DNA of 64,000 bases from Huntiella abstrusa (taxonomy: Eukaryota > Ascomycota > Sordariomycetes > Microascales > Ceratocystidaceae), in assembly GCA_025685495.1 (NCBI GenBank), contig JAJNMT010000131.1, forward strand, positions 1,240,001 to 1,304,000, read 5' to 3'. Below are positions 26,199 to 38,665 of this stretch, piece after piece (the stretch's first letter is position 1; each line of letters begins with the position of its first letter). Made by a program: the position numbers and the translations under genes. The notes beneath the pieces were generated by a model that saw nothing but the letters and a program-made list of their open reading frames with translations, made no database searches and was not told where the DNA came from.

Positions 26199-29186
26199 AG
26201 AAGACGCAGTTCTTAGAGAAGGCTTTAATTTTTCCTGGAGTGTGTTGTTTGGGACTTGAGTTTATAGTCTTGGCAGCCGGAAGCTGCCGAGGTTCATTTT
26301 TATTTGGGTATCATGGCGATGACCGTGTGAAATGCGGATGCTCAAGACGGTTTTTATGATTGACGGCTGGAAATCTTTTGTTTGATGGGGCGTACACGGT
26401 GGTTTATCCTAGCCAAGAATACTAGCGTTTCCAATTAAACCTATACTTTTTGCACCAACCACATTTATTACTTCTTCAGTGATATATGATATACCATCTC
26501 CAGGGTTATCTAACCGGACATGTGTAACCTTAGGTCTCACTAACTTCCAGCTGATGTGCATGATTCCCGGATAACCCCAGATCACTGTTCTACCGGGCGA
26601 GACAATATTCCGCCCTTACAGATAGATTTAGCACTGATTCAGCGCATGAAACTACTTTAAGAGAGACTTGAATCGGGCCAGCCTTGTCCGGCGGAGTGAC
26701 GTGTATTCTTTTCGGTGAGAGTAGTAGAACATGGAACGCGCAGCAGTGCTTTGTCTTTAGAAAGCAAGCAAATTTACAGATTTAGACAAAGTCTACAATG
26801 GCATGGGTATGTGGAATGCGCCATGGCAACGGGTAGGGTCTACTGTGAGTATAGAGCTTTGGCGGCCCTGCGGGTTTAGATTGAGAACGCGCTGAGAATG
26901 TTCTTTGATTTTTGTTTATTTTTGGGGGTCCGAGGGGACGGACAGAGTGGGGGTTTGTATGCACATATGTAGTGGAAGTATCGGGACGTTCTTCTGGAAG
27001 GACATATACTCAGAGGTGAACAACGGCGTGGTCAGATGAGAGACGTTGATGGATTGACGAGCAAAGTTTTGTCTGAAGCCCCTTTTTTCTTTCTTTTTTT
27101 GTCTTGGTCTTTTGGCCACTTGTCACATGTGGCTTTGCCTCGTTTGAATGTGTAAATGCAACCAACATAATCACAAAGAACCGCCACTAACATCCAACAC
27201 AAATTCCGCTACGCTTTAACATAACGTTGCTGAACTGTGGTACGGTCGATACATCGTCGTGTCAGTCCAGACACTTTAACCCCCAACCATACTTTCTGGC
27301 CACTTCAAATGGCCGCTATATGTTTGGCGTCATGACAGCCACGCGGTACACTTATTGTTGTCGACAATTAGTCGTCGAGAAGCATGTCATGCGTCAATGC
27401 GGCCTCAAATCCCCCAGAATGCCCCTGGAACTAGTAGGGAATAGGATCCGGATCACCGCCGCACTTCAATGCAACAGCTTCAACGACAACAATAATAACC
27501 GTTGGCCGAACGGAAACCTCGCTCAACTATGTGGCTGGTCGGCACATGTCAGATGCTTGAATACATAACAACAGAATTCCATGCAGCTTCCATAGGAATG
27601 TTTGACACCGAATCTGACCCCGTCATTCCAACGGTACAGATCCAAATTCCCGCGAATTAGGTTGAACGTGCGGGTCGGAGCTTCAGGTCGACGCGGACTA
27701 TGGTTTGTGCGCTTCCGAAATAGGCTGCCAGCAACAAGATGAAAGCGACCCTTTGGAATCTCCTTCTCGTCCCAAAGCCACATGCGCGTCGGAGCTCACC
27801 TCATGTTCTTAAGATGGATGTGTATGTACAGTATTTGTATGTACCATCTACACGCATGCCATGGCACACAACAAAGGCGGATCCGTCTCCATGGCAAAAT
27901 GTGGCGGGATCCCGTGGCTGCCGCTCCCTTTGAACGCCGTGCCGTTCGCCTTTGTCCCGTACATGCATTTGGCCGTTCCTCTTGGCTGAACTCAGCCTCC
28001 GTCTTGGTTATCAATACTGAAGACCTTCTCAGTGCCTTGGCTTCGCTGTACCAACCAATCACCCTGGAAATTCATGTGGCCTCACCAGTACCCCTGAAAG
28101 AACGTTTCAAGGATGGTCACGTTGAAGTTTCCCACTGAATTGTGCTATAAACCCTAACCCTATCATAGTTATGTGTGACCTTGGTTTATCTAAGGAGATC
28201 GATTCACAGCCCACTCCAACATGTAACCAAGATCTACCATTTTGCCTAAAGTCTAAAGTCTCAAGCGCCCTTTTAGTTTTTAAACGGTACCTTTATGTCC
28301 AAAATCAACTATTCTAATGTCTGCAATTTTGAAGCTAAATACAGGGCATAGATTTTTGTAATTAGCGATTACAGACATGTTTTTTGCCACTGTAGATTCT
28401 AGCGTTAGAAGGTTCAGTCTAGTTTTAGCGCCCCTTGTGCTAACGCGTTGGCGTGATTCCTGCCCCTGGCTGTCCTACAACCCTACTGGTTGGCTGTAGC
28501 TTCCATCGTTATAGGCAAACAGCACAGGGTGCAAGCGAGGCTCCATTACCGTGCATACGCAGTGATCCCTCCACCACCCACTGGACGCCAGGAACCAAAC
28601 GTTGGAATAATCCACAACTTGACGTCCTCCTTCACGTCTCGTCTTCTCTTGTTGCTGACGGCCGACCGTTTCCCACTTCCATCCAATTCGCACTCGACCG
28701 CCGGAAGGATAACTGGGCCAAATACACCCGATAAGCGTCTCCCACCTCGACCCGACCGGCTCCGCTTTCGTTGACAGCCAGAACACCCTTCTTTGGCATC
28801 AGCGGCCGCCCTTTCTGTCGGATGCCTTGCATTGATCCTGTTCGCCATCGTCCACCAATGATTTGAACTTGGCGCTTTGTTTTCCCTTGCTCGCAAGTCG
28901 CTCTTTTTGTTGACACTAAGTTGTCTCTCACCATCCTCGATTGATAGATTTAGAATACCCTCGCTGCAGACAACACATATAGCCCGCATATTGGCTATTT
29001 ACAATCCTTCTTGCCATATCGAGCGCATCACGGCGCCGTTGCCATTGCTGGCATACTTTGAGTAATTGCACCGTGTCTACCAATCCCCTGCGCCATAGAC
29101 CAAACTATCTACACCTATAATTATCACCACCAAATACCGATTACGACACCCACGAAGGCGCACCTCGATTGTACCATATCGCCTCA
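26199..29186. other. 3.0 kb gene-poor region between KOG1 and the kelch gene
   Basis: Holds the KOG1 3' UTR and the promoter/leader of the downstream kelch gene. Open frames are short or antisense; the longest, on the minus strand at 28546-28989, lies across the presumed leader and has no recognisable domain. At 28149-28162 there are two CCCTAA units, too few to be called a telomeric array. Nothing else can be supported. Confidence 0.55.
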
Positions 29187-32100
29187 ATGTCTTTCCTGTT
29201 TAAATCAAAGAAGGGCCACGACCGAAACCTTGCTAGCCGCGAGGGGGTCCCAGGCTCCTCCGGATCCAAGGGCTCCATCTCCCGCTCCACACCCACCGGC
29301 AGTCTGAACTCCTTGCTGGATGAAACGCCCGTAGGAAGCCCCGAACAACAGCAGACTATGGGATCTATGAACCGTCGTGGTCCCAGTGCTGCCGATAACC
29401 ACAATCCTACCGCTTCCCCGCCGCCAGGCGCTCAACCTCAGTCACCAACCGGACCGCCACAAGGAGGTCTTCAACACGGCGCGGCTCCCGGACAACAAAA
29501 ACCCGGCCCACCACAACAATTGGGACAGCAGCCGTCTAACAGTGATTTACCCGTGAGTTTTAACCAATATTCACCGAAATTCAAAATGGTGTTTTTCGGG
29601 AGTCTCCGGGAGTTTAAAGGACTTGCGATTCGTTTGAACGGGTAAACTGTTTCTTGTTGAAGAAGTGCACGTTTGCGCCGTTTTATCTTTGTACCCACCA
29701 TCTGCGTGAGAAACGGAAACTGTAAACTCGAGGTCTAGCTTTGATTTTCCTAGAAACCAAGTTCCTCGAGCTTGTCTCCCATGTATTGCAATTTGTGGCT
29801 TACCTATGCATCTGATGTTTCTTGTCTCACAAGCCGGCGGTTGACATTGGGACTCATAAAGTGTCCTTTTGGTTTCTACGGCGGTTTTATTCTGCGACAT
29901 TGCACGACAGGACAAAAGAGTGTCGAACATCAAGTCCCGTCCCTCCCGACTCCCGATCACAGAACCAGATGTGAAATATCTCCGTTTATCTCATACTGAC
30001 AAACCTAATTATATAGCTTCGCAATATGGCACCACCCGGCCAAGCTCCAAACCCCAATGCGGCATTGTACCCATGGTCTCAACGTCGCCTCACCTACACA
30101 ACGAACACTCCCCACCCATTCCCTAGATATGGCGCTGCTGTCAACTCTGTTGGTTCCAAGGAGGGAGATATCTATATCATGGGTGGTCTGATCAACAGCA
30201 CCACAGTGAAGGGTGATTTATGGATGATCGAAGCCGGTTCGAAACTCGCTTGCTACCCATTGGCTACTACAGCTGAAGGTCCTGGTCCTCGTGTTGGTCA
30301 CGCCAGTTTACTAGTTGGTAACGCCTTCATCGTTTACGGCGGTGATACAAAGATCGAAGAGAATGATAGCCTCGACGAAACATTGTATCTGCTTAATACG
30401 TCTACCCGCCAGTGGTCTCGAGCTTTACCAGCTGGCCCACGCCCATCCGGTCGCTATGGGCACACTCTGACAATCCTTGGATCAAAAATCTTCATATTTG
30501 GTGGTCAGGTTGAGGGAATCTTTATGAACGATCTCTGGGCCTTTGACTTGAACCAACTTCAAAACCCCGCCAACAAGTGGGTTCAGCTCATTGAAAACAC
30601 CGAATTGGCCAACACACCGGTCGATATGCCATCACCAAGAACTAACCACACTGTTGTGACGTTTAACGACAGAATGTATTTGTAAGTTTTAATTCACTGT
30701 CTCAAAAGTACGGGGCAAAGTGCTGACAGGACCCCGCAGGTTTGGTGGAACAAACGGATACGAATGGTTCAACGATGTTTGGTGTTACGACTCGCCTACA
30801 AACAAATGGACCCAGCTAGACTGCATCGGGTACATCCCTGTGGCTAGAGAGGGACATGCAGCTTCATTGGTAGATGACGTGATGTATATTTTCGGTGGTC
30901 GGACTGAAGATGGTAGTGATTTGGGTGATCTTGCGGCTTTCAGAATTTCTACCAAACGTTGGTACACTTTCCAGAATATGGGCCCATCGCCTTCGCCAAG
31001 GTCTGGTCACAGCATGACTACTGTCGGGAAGTCGGTCGTTATTGTCGGCGGTGAGCCCAGCTCGACTACTGCGGAAGTCACAGATCTTGAGGCTGTCTAT
31101 GTGTTAGACACCTCCAAGATTCGCTACCCCAACGACAATGCTCAGCGTGCACCAGGTCGGAGACCCAGCAATGAATCCCCTATAGCAGCTGCGCCTGGGC
31201 AGCGTCCCATGCGTGACGGCTCTGCTGGCGGCGGCCCTAGACAGGGCCCACCTCCTGGTTACCAACAAAATGGCCAGAACCCTAATATGGCTAATAGCCC
31301 CAACGGAAGACAACCGAACCGTGGTCCCCCAGGCCCCAACGGCCCGCCCGGTCCTAACGGAAGACCCGGGCCCAATGGACCTGGTGGTCCACCGAACGGG
31401 CCTGGCTATAATCCGAACCACCCTGGCAGCATTGGTCGCGCCCGTGGTGCCTCTTCCGATAGAGACGGAGCTATTGGCAACAGCTCACCAATCACCAGAG
31501 ACATGCAAGCCGCAGAAAATGGTAGACGGACTCCCCAGTCCAGATCTGGATCCAAGAACGAGCAACATCAAGATGCGCCCCGCACTAGGTCTGCCCAGGG
31601 TCGTCAAGCTCGTGGTCAAGGTTCTATTGACAGTACTCACGGAAACGACCCCGGAATGAAAGCTGCCGTTGCTGGTGGTATGAGTGCCATGGCCGCTGCT
31701 GCTATGGCCAATGGTGCCTCTGCTCCCCCGACCAACAGCCTTCCAGCCGCTCCTGGTGGCCCTATGAGTGGCCCTATGAGCCCTACCGATCCTACCAAAC
31801 AAGGCGCTGGCCCCTCTGCTGCTGCTGCCGCCGCTGCTGCTTCACTCACACCGAACCGTTCTGCTAGTAATGCCAATCGTCGGTCTTCTGTGCGTAACTC
31901 ACAGACGGTTGCCCTTCTTAAGGAGTTGGATTCTGCGAGAAATCGGAATGCATGGTATGCTTCTGAGCTGGAGCTTGCCCGGAAGGCTGGGTACTCTCCT
32001 AGCACCAGCATTGGCCCAGTCTTGGAGGGTCGTGGCGCTGAGTCCTTTGACGAGGAAGACAAGTCTCTTATTGAGGCACTTCTCGCCATGAAGAATGAAC

Positions 32101-34307
32101 TGGCCAACGTTCAAGCTTCAGTAGACAAGCAGGCCGTTCTTGCTGCCAAGCAGATCGCCGAGGCAGAGAAGCAACGTGATGCTGCTATCCAAGAGGCTGT
32201 TTATTCCAAGGCTAAACTCGCCGGTCTTGGCGGCAGTGCTGCCAACAGCCCCCAGCTTGATGAACACGACGATATGGACCGCAACAGTGACATAAGCCGT
32301 CGCCTCGCAACCTCATTGGGCGTGCAGCGTGACTTGACTCACCGGCTTGAAAGCGCTCGTCTCGAACTTGAAGCCGAGCGCAAGGCTCGTAAGCTCGCGG
32401 ATGACACTACTAATGCTACCCAAAAGCGTCTCGCCGAATTGGAAAGTTACAAGCAGGTAACATCTCCCCAGGTTGAGCAACTCAAGGCGGAACTTCACGC
32501 TCTGCAGCGCGAGTCTCGCGAGCAGACTGTTTTATACACTGATACGCTTGCAGCGATGCAACTACTTAAGGTCGAGCGCGACGAGCTTGTTTCTAAGTCG
32601 TCTGGTTCTCCTGGCGGCAATGATCATACTGAAACCATCTCTTCCCTCAAGGCTGCAGTTGCTGCTTCCGTAGAGACTAAATCCCACATGGAAAAGTTGT
32701 ATGCCGATGAGCGTGTCATGCGCGAGGAGGCTGAGGCTAAACTTGCTAACATGGTTGCTGAGTCTGAGGCTCGCGCCATTGAAATGAGGACTCTCACCCA
32801 GCGTCTAGCTGATGTTGAAGCTCTGGCGGAAAAGCATGCCCAAGAAGCTCAAGCTCACAAGAGAGCGATTGTTTCTGGTTTGGACAAGATTGATTCTAGA
32901 GATGTTAACCGTGGTGACGCTGAATCCGAGAAGATTGCCGTCCTCCAGAGTCAGCTTGCCACTGCCAATGGTCTTGTCAAGAAGTACCAAGAGGAGGCCA
33001 ATGTTGCCGCAGACAGACTCCGTGGTGCCGAGGAGCGCATTGCCGGTCTTGAGGTTTACCAGGAACAAGCTAGCCGGGAGGGTGTTGGTATTCGTCGCCA
33101 ATTGCAATCCACTCTCAAGGAGACTCAGTCTCTCCAAGGTAACATTGCTGAACTCAAGAACAAACTTGCAGCTCAGCAGCTTGAGGCCAACGCTATTACT
33201 ATCCAACACAAGACTCTGAAGGATATTCTTGGCGAGCGCGGTATTAGCCCAACCACCAGTGGTAAAAAGTCACAGGCTGGCTCTCGTGCCGTGTCTCCCG
33301 AACAGCAGGCCCGTCTCAAGGAATTGGAGACTCAGCTGACGGAGGCTCATAACGCACATGAGAAGACCAAGGCCACCCTAAACACACAGTTGCAAGAGTC
33401 GGTCGGTCACTACCGGGATAAGCTCGCTCAACTCGAGCAGGACTACAACTCGGCAGTGCACTATGTCCGTGGCACCGAGAAGATGCTTAACAAGCTCAAG
33501 GAGGAACAGACTGCTTACAAGGCCGAGAACAAACGTCTCAAGGCAGATCTTGACAACTTCGAGGACAAGCTCGTTGCTGCCACTGCTGCTACATCTCGCA
33601 CTGGCGATATGGACAAGGAACGTGATGTTTTCGAGGGCAAGATGGCACAGCTTCAGGCCGAGATGCGCAATACCGTTGCCGATCTCCAAAAACAGCTTGC
33701 CACCATCCGAGCCCAACTACAGGAGGCTGCCACTGAGCGTGATGTTGCTGTTGAGCAAGCCGAGGAGATGAGCCGCCGTATTGCTTCTACGAAGAAGGAC
33801 ATTGAGACTCTCCAGACCGAGAACTCTCTTTTGGAGCGCAGAGCTCTGGACGCCGAACACAAGGTTTCGATGTTGCTCGATCAGGTCGAGTCATCAGTCG
33901 ACAACTATCGTCGCCGGTCACGCCAAGTTCCCAGCTTCAGCGGCCCCCCCGTTACTGAAATCGCTACCCCAGCAGCCCAGACCAATGTGACGGTCACTGA
34001 GCCTATCATCATGACCGAACCCGCGCCAGCAGTCGAACGCGAGAGCTTCTATGGGACTCCCGACGGTGGTATTGGTAACCGGAACAGCGCCGCACTGGAT
34101 AGTTTGGCATCAGAATTGGAAACTCTCCGCTCACAGTGGGAGGCGACTAGCAAGAACTACCGCTTGAGTAACGCCTTTGAGTTTGATGGTCAGACTAATG
34201 GACCCCGTCCCGCTGAAGCCAATGGGTTGGAGATCAGCTCTTCTTTGGCGGATTGGCGGAAGCGTCTGGATAGCGAGGAGCGTGGTCAGGATGGTAGCAG
34301 CAAGTAA
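29187..34307 (+). CDS. tea1: Tea1/TeaA-type kelch-repeat cell-end marker
   Basis: Exons 29187-29552, 30017-30681 and 30740-34307 give 1532 aa. The first intron is long for this window (464 nt); the join is supported because both sides stay in frame and the N-terminus (MSFLFKSKKG) resembles other fungal Tea1 homologues. After a disordered Ser/Pro-rich N-terminus, six kelch blades span about residues 150-460, marked by GGL, GGD, GGQ, GGT, GGR and GGE turns. A disordered linker includes a Gly-Pro-Asn-rich, collagen-like stretch at about 530-575 and several alanine runs. A long coiled coil follows at about 767-1417, then a short C-terminal tail. In fission yeast and Aspergillus such proteins ride microtubule plus ends to the cell tip and help recruit formins for polarised growth. 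That role is inferred from family and architecture. Confidence 0.93.
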
Positions 34308-34790
34308 ACATCCTTTTCCCGTTTCTTGTCTATGTTAGATTGTCTTGATGTTGTTTTTTGTTCTTTATCTATTCCCATCAGTTATGCTACCACGGCCGCC
34401 ATGTCTCCGTCTGCTTCTGCTGTCTTTTTTCTTCCTTTACTTGCTTTCATGGTAATTTCTGCCCACGACCTGGATGACGTTTTAATTCCTTGGTCATATA
34501 CATTATAAAACGGGCGTTCTTTTTTATTATTTTTGTTGATTGGGTTTGTTATGGTTGCTTTATTGTTGGCATGTTTGGGTTAGTGTGTCGTGGGTTTTGG
34601 TTGGTTAGTTTTGTTCTGCACAAGCGGGTTGATTTATTATTGGTTTGATGATGTGAAGATTGCTTGGTTTGTAGATGGATATATTATTGAATTGTCATTT
34701 TGTTTTTACCTTGCATATGTTTGGCTGATTTTCACATGTTCGTCGCACTCGCACCCGGTGTAATAATGTACCGATGTATGCATGTACATA

Positions 34791-35233
34791 CAGTAGTCCC
34801 CGGATTTCCTCGCTGCTCCAAAAGTACCGATTTTAGGGTCAATTCGACTTTTTCCGTTTTAGGTAACGGGTTAGCTTAGGGTGTCTGAAGGGTGGATGAC
34901 CAAAGGGGAAATCGATTTAGGAATTTTCTTGCCCAATCCGTCAAATTGTTATCGATAACAAGAATAGTTAGGGAGCACCGTGCGTGTGAAAACTAAAACA
35001 CACGGACTTGCTTCAGCGTACAAATGACGGACAGTAGGATTAGAATTGGTATGGTGTGTACCAGGCCCTATAAAAATACAGTGCATGTTTGACCATAGCT
35101 ATTTACTAAAATATCATATTTATCGCTGCAAAGCCTCGCAACCCTATCCAACCCTTTCGTCCCAAAACGGAAAAACTCGAATAACCCAAAATTTCGGTAC
35201 TTTTGGAGCAGCGAGGAAATCCAGGGACTACTG
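34791..35233. mobile_element. Non-autonomous MITE-like DNA transposon with long TIRs and TA target site
   Basis: The left end begins CAGTAGTCCC at 34791. The right end, read on the minus strand from 35233, also begins CAGTAGTCCC. The first 39 bases of the two ends differ at only one position; similarity then continues less perfectly to about 75-95 bp. TA dinucleotides flank both ends (34789-34790 and 35234-35235), as expected for Tc1/mariner-type insertion. No transposase is encoded; 443 bp is too short. The CAGTA-type terminus and TA duplication suggest a pogo/Fot1-like family, which is an inference. The element sits 0.5 kb 3' of the kelch gene and 0.35 kb from a 5S rRNA gene. Confidence 0.85.
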
Positions 35234-35587
35234 TATGTATATCAAGGACGGATTAATAGTATGCATCACCTTGTTTCTAGTGTACATATATGTATGACGG
35301 CACATATAAGTAAGCCCGCTACGATACTACGATTATATGCATCCTAAAGGCGGTAACTGTGGCTGGCACAGTGACTGGTGACGACATCCAACAATGGTAT
35401 GTAATTCACCTGGAACTTACGGGCGTTCCCTTAAGCCGGGCGAGTATCAGGCAAGATGTGGACTAGTAGGAGCGGTGGCTTACAATTTTGATATGAATTG
35501 GGTAAAAAGAAGAGTCTTCTCAGCGGCCAAAGTGCACAAAGAAAAGACAAAAAGTCTCAATGTGCCTAGCGATAGATGCAAAAAGAA

Positions 35588-35707
35588 AACATACAACACC
35601 GGGTATTCGCACGTGGTCACCCACCGTACTACTAATCCAGCGCTCTGTGGCTTGACTATGGGGGAGCAGACGGGACCCCGTATTTTCCGCAGGCTATGGT
35701 CGTATGT
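35588..35707 (-). rRNA. 5S ribosomal RNA, dispersed copy
   Basis: Read on the minus strand, 35707-35588 gives a 120-nt RNA that begins ACATACGACCATAG and ends in GTTGTATGT, which pair to form helix I. The core AAGCCACAG, the block GATTAGTAGTACGGTGGG and GTGACCACGTGCGAATACC match the fungal 5S pattern and the internal RNA polymerase III control region. A T-run follows directly at 35589-35586. Single, scattered 5S genes are usual in filamentous ascomycetes. Several loop positions differ from well-known ascomycete 5S sequences, so it could be a divergent variant or a recent pseudogene, but helix I and the control region look intact. Confidence 0.88.
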
Positions 35708-36123
35708 GAAGGGTATGCATACTAAGTGGAGTTATAAGGATTTCATTGTGGATTTTTGGAGATTTTTTGGGGTGATGTTGTATAAGTCCATATCGATATA
35801 GATTAATGGCCGGATAAACTCGCATAGAAACGGGCCGTTGTTGATATGCATTGTCGTAACACCAGGCGGAATCAAGTGTGGTATGCATAATATCCAATCC
35901 GTCCCGTGCATGTCCGACAAGGTGCGGTGGGGAAAGCCGAAAGGATGTCAGGTCAGGGACGTAGTTGGGGTAACTGCGGGATGTTTGCATAATGGATAAA
36001 TTGGAGGCAAATGGCAGCGTTGTTTCCATTGTTGATATTGGCTGGATGTACGGGTCATCATCACGTTTAAACGAATCGCATAATATTTGAGTTTCAATTT
36101 CGATTATCGACGAATCACGAATC

Positions 36124-38665
36124 ATGGCTTCATCAGAGAGTTGGATCACCGTGAAGGAGGACAGTGGGTTTTCCCTTGAGAACCTCCCTTTCGGCATTTT
36201 CTCTACAGTGGGAAATGAAGTACCTCGGCCGGGTGTGGCTATCGGCGAGACGGTTATTGACCTTTCGGTTCTTTCGGTGAGCCCGGGGTTTTCAGAGACG
36301 TTCCCTATGATTACTTCGCCGGAGATTCTACAGAGGGGGACGTTAAATGAGTTTGCGGGGTTGGGAAGATCTATCACGGGGGCGTTTCGGGCCCGGTTAC
36401 AGGAGGTTTTGACGAAGGGGGGCAAGTTCAAAGAGTTCCTTGAAGATAACGAAGATGTGAAGGGGGAGGCTTTGGTTCCCTTGGGAGAGGTCAAGATGCA
36501 TTTGCCGGTTTCGGTGGGTGATTACACGGATTTCTTTGCGGGATATCACCATGCTCATCACTGTGGTGTTATGTTTCGGGGGCCGGAAAAAGCCTTGGAG
36601 AGAAACTATTTGCATATTCCTGTTGCTTACCACGGGCGTGCCTCAAGTGTTGTTGTTTCTGGGACGGAAGTCAAGAGGCCTCGTGGACAATACTTTGATG
36701 TGTCTAAGGATGCGCCGGTGCAGGGTGACTGCCAGTGTCTTGATTTCGAACTGGAACTTGGGTGTATCATTGGGAAAGGAAATGCCCAGGGAGACAATAT
36801 CCCCGTGGACTCGGCGGGTGAACATATCTTTGGGTTTGTTCTCCTCAACGACTGGAGTGCCCGTGATATTCAAAAGTGGGAGTATATCCCATTGGGACCG
36901 TTCAACGGGAAGAACTTTGCTACGTCGATTAGTGCGTGGGTTGTACTTGCGGATGCTTTGGAGGCGTTCAAGACGGAGGCTTTGGAACCTAAGGGGAAGA
37001 GTGTGCTTCCTTATTTGAAGGAGACTGAGAAGAAGTCGGTGTATGATATCCAGCTACGCGTGGCTGTTAAGAGTGAGTTTATTCTGGCCCGGTATTGGAC
37101 CCAAAGTTTGAAAGGGATTGTTTGTTTGCTTGAATGATGGGACGGTACATATTTCCGTTAACTGGATGCAGGCGAAGTCGCTATTTCCGATCCATTGTTG
37201 GAACCAGTGGTTTCACCCTGCTGTTTGTTTTTTGTGAAGTCGGTTAGTACCGATACGGGTTTAACAGACTGCCAGGAACTGTGCCGTTTCCCTGCATTCG
37301 TCTGTTTGTTCGCCTTCACAATTATTTTCTATCATTGCTGTACTGGTAAGGCAAATTCCTGCGCAGCCAATAACACTTCTACTTAAGGATTAACGTCCAT
37401 ATAATTATGGCGTGCTGTGTTATATGTGCACATCCTATAGCATCAGCTTGTGCGTTCTCAAAAAGGAAACTGACGGGGGGCGGATGTCTCTTGTGCGCAC
37501 ACATTTGGCTGTCCAAGTTGACGGCCCAGTTGCCCAATGGGTCGAGCCGTGTTTCTGGTTTCTGGAAAGGCCATGTTCTGTCGGGGCCAGGGCCATCTCG
37601 TGGTCCATCCGGATAGTGACGGGGAGTCGTGGCGTCTTCTGGAATCAGAAACATGCTTCTGCGATTCTGGGTCCGTGAGCGTTTTCTTGCCTAGTTGGGC
37701 CTTGTTTCGGTGATACCTGAGATGACAAGGGCGGCACGGGCAGGTATTCCGTCCTTGATGCTGAGGCCTTGAGTCGATAATCGAAAGCGCCACCTGGGGG
37801 GACGGACGAGCAACGGGGGTCGGACTCGGTGGTGGGCTATAATCACCGTCGTGGTTGAGCGTTACAAGGGCCATTGCGGTGGCTCTTGGTTTGGACCCGT
37901 TGTGTGTTACGGAAGAGTTTATGTTGACAGTGTGGCTGAAGCCGACGGGCATTGACTATGGGTTGGGTGACGAGATAAAGTGTCCGAGGGCTGGCCGATT
38001 GGCGCGGTTGTGCTGAGCTGTCAGCTGGCTGGCTTGATTCAGATGGTCGGATAAGTGCCATTTTGGGCTGTCGACGGTTTCCTTGTTACATTGTCGATAG
38101 GGTTTTTGAAGCGCCATGACGCAAAGTGCGGAAGGGCATAATCGGGATTCACCGAGTAGTGTGTTGTTTCGAACTGGGTTGAGTTTTTTATGCGGAGATG
38201 TGGAACGATCCCTGCGTTTGCTTTCCGACATGTGCATACAGACATACATAGGCGATGGAAGAGATGGAGTTACAGGTTACTTGGCACAGACGACATGCAC
38301 GCTTGGTTACTAACATAATTCTTTACACAGACGAACATGATCCCGCGTCTACATGTGTTGCGCAAGTCAGTTCTAAGAATCTCATGTGGTCCTTCCCGCA
38401 GATGATTGCCCATCACACTATGGGAGGATGTCCTCTAAAGGCGGGTGATTTGTTGGGATCAGGAACAATTAGCGGTACTACGGATGGGACTAGGGGAAGT
38501 TTGTTGGAAATTACGGAGGCGGGGAAGAGGAAGATTTCATTGACTTCGGGTGGACAAATGACGTATTTGAGAGGTGGTGATGTTGTTAAATTTGAGGGCG
38601 TTTGTGTGGGACAAGATGGGAAGAGAATTGGCTTTGGCGAGTGCATTGGTAAGGTCATTGGGTAA
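36124..38665 (+). CDS. fahA: Fumarylacetoacetase (fumarylacetoacetate hydrolase)
   Basis: This is the last enzyme of phenylalanine/tyrosine catabolism; it splits fumarylacetoacetate into fumarate and acetoacetate. The preferred model joins 36124-37072 to 38331-38665 (427 aa, normal for fungi). An N-terminal SH3-like domain (about 1-120) precedes the FAH fold. Candidate active-site residues are D133, H143, E209 and E211 (FELEL), D243, R247 and K263 (NDWSARD...GKNF). The C-terminal exon carries SKNLMWSFPQMIAHHT and GDLLGSGTISG. The intron is 1258 nt, far longer than its neighbours. It starts GTGAGT and ends with a TACTAAC branch site and CACAG. A possible 174-nt internal exon (37172-37345) is bounded by AG and GTAAGG and keeps frame, but it would insert 58 Cys-rich hydrophobic residues. 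Homogentisate dioxygenase lies 17 kb downstream on the same strand. Confidence 0.92.

Larger units (their letters stand above)
34308..36123. other. Intergenic region with MITE and 5S rRNA
   Basis: Between the kelch gene 3' UTR and the FAH promoter. It contains a 443-bp inverted-repeat element and a 5S rRNA gene (listed separately). A plus-strand open frame at 35394-35801 covers the 5S gene antisense and is rejected as protein-coding. The last 400 bp should be the FAH promoter; I see no clear TATA box. Confidence 0.6.

Noticed and set aside
28149..28162. Interstitial telomere-like CCCTAA repeat
   Set aside because: Only about two units; expected by chance and not a telomere scar.
28546..28989. 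147-codon minus-strand frame upstream of the kelch gene
   Set aside because: Lies across the presumed promoter/leader of the kelch gene and has no recognisable domain.
35394..35801. 135-codon plus-strand open frame
   Set aside because: It runs antisense across the 5S rRNA gene and shows no domain; an accident of the RNA gene's composition.
37458..37952. 164-codon minus-strand frame inside the FAH intron
   Set aside because: Low-complexity proline/serine/arginine-rich sequence without a domain; could be noted only as part of a possible insertion.
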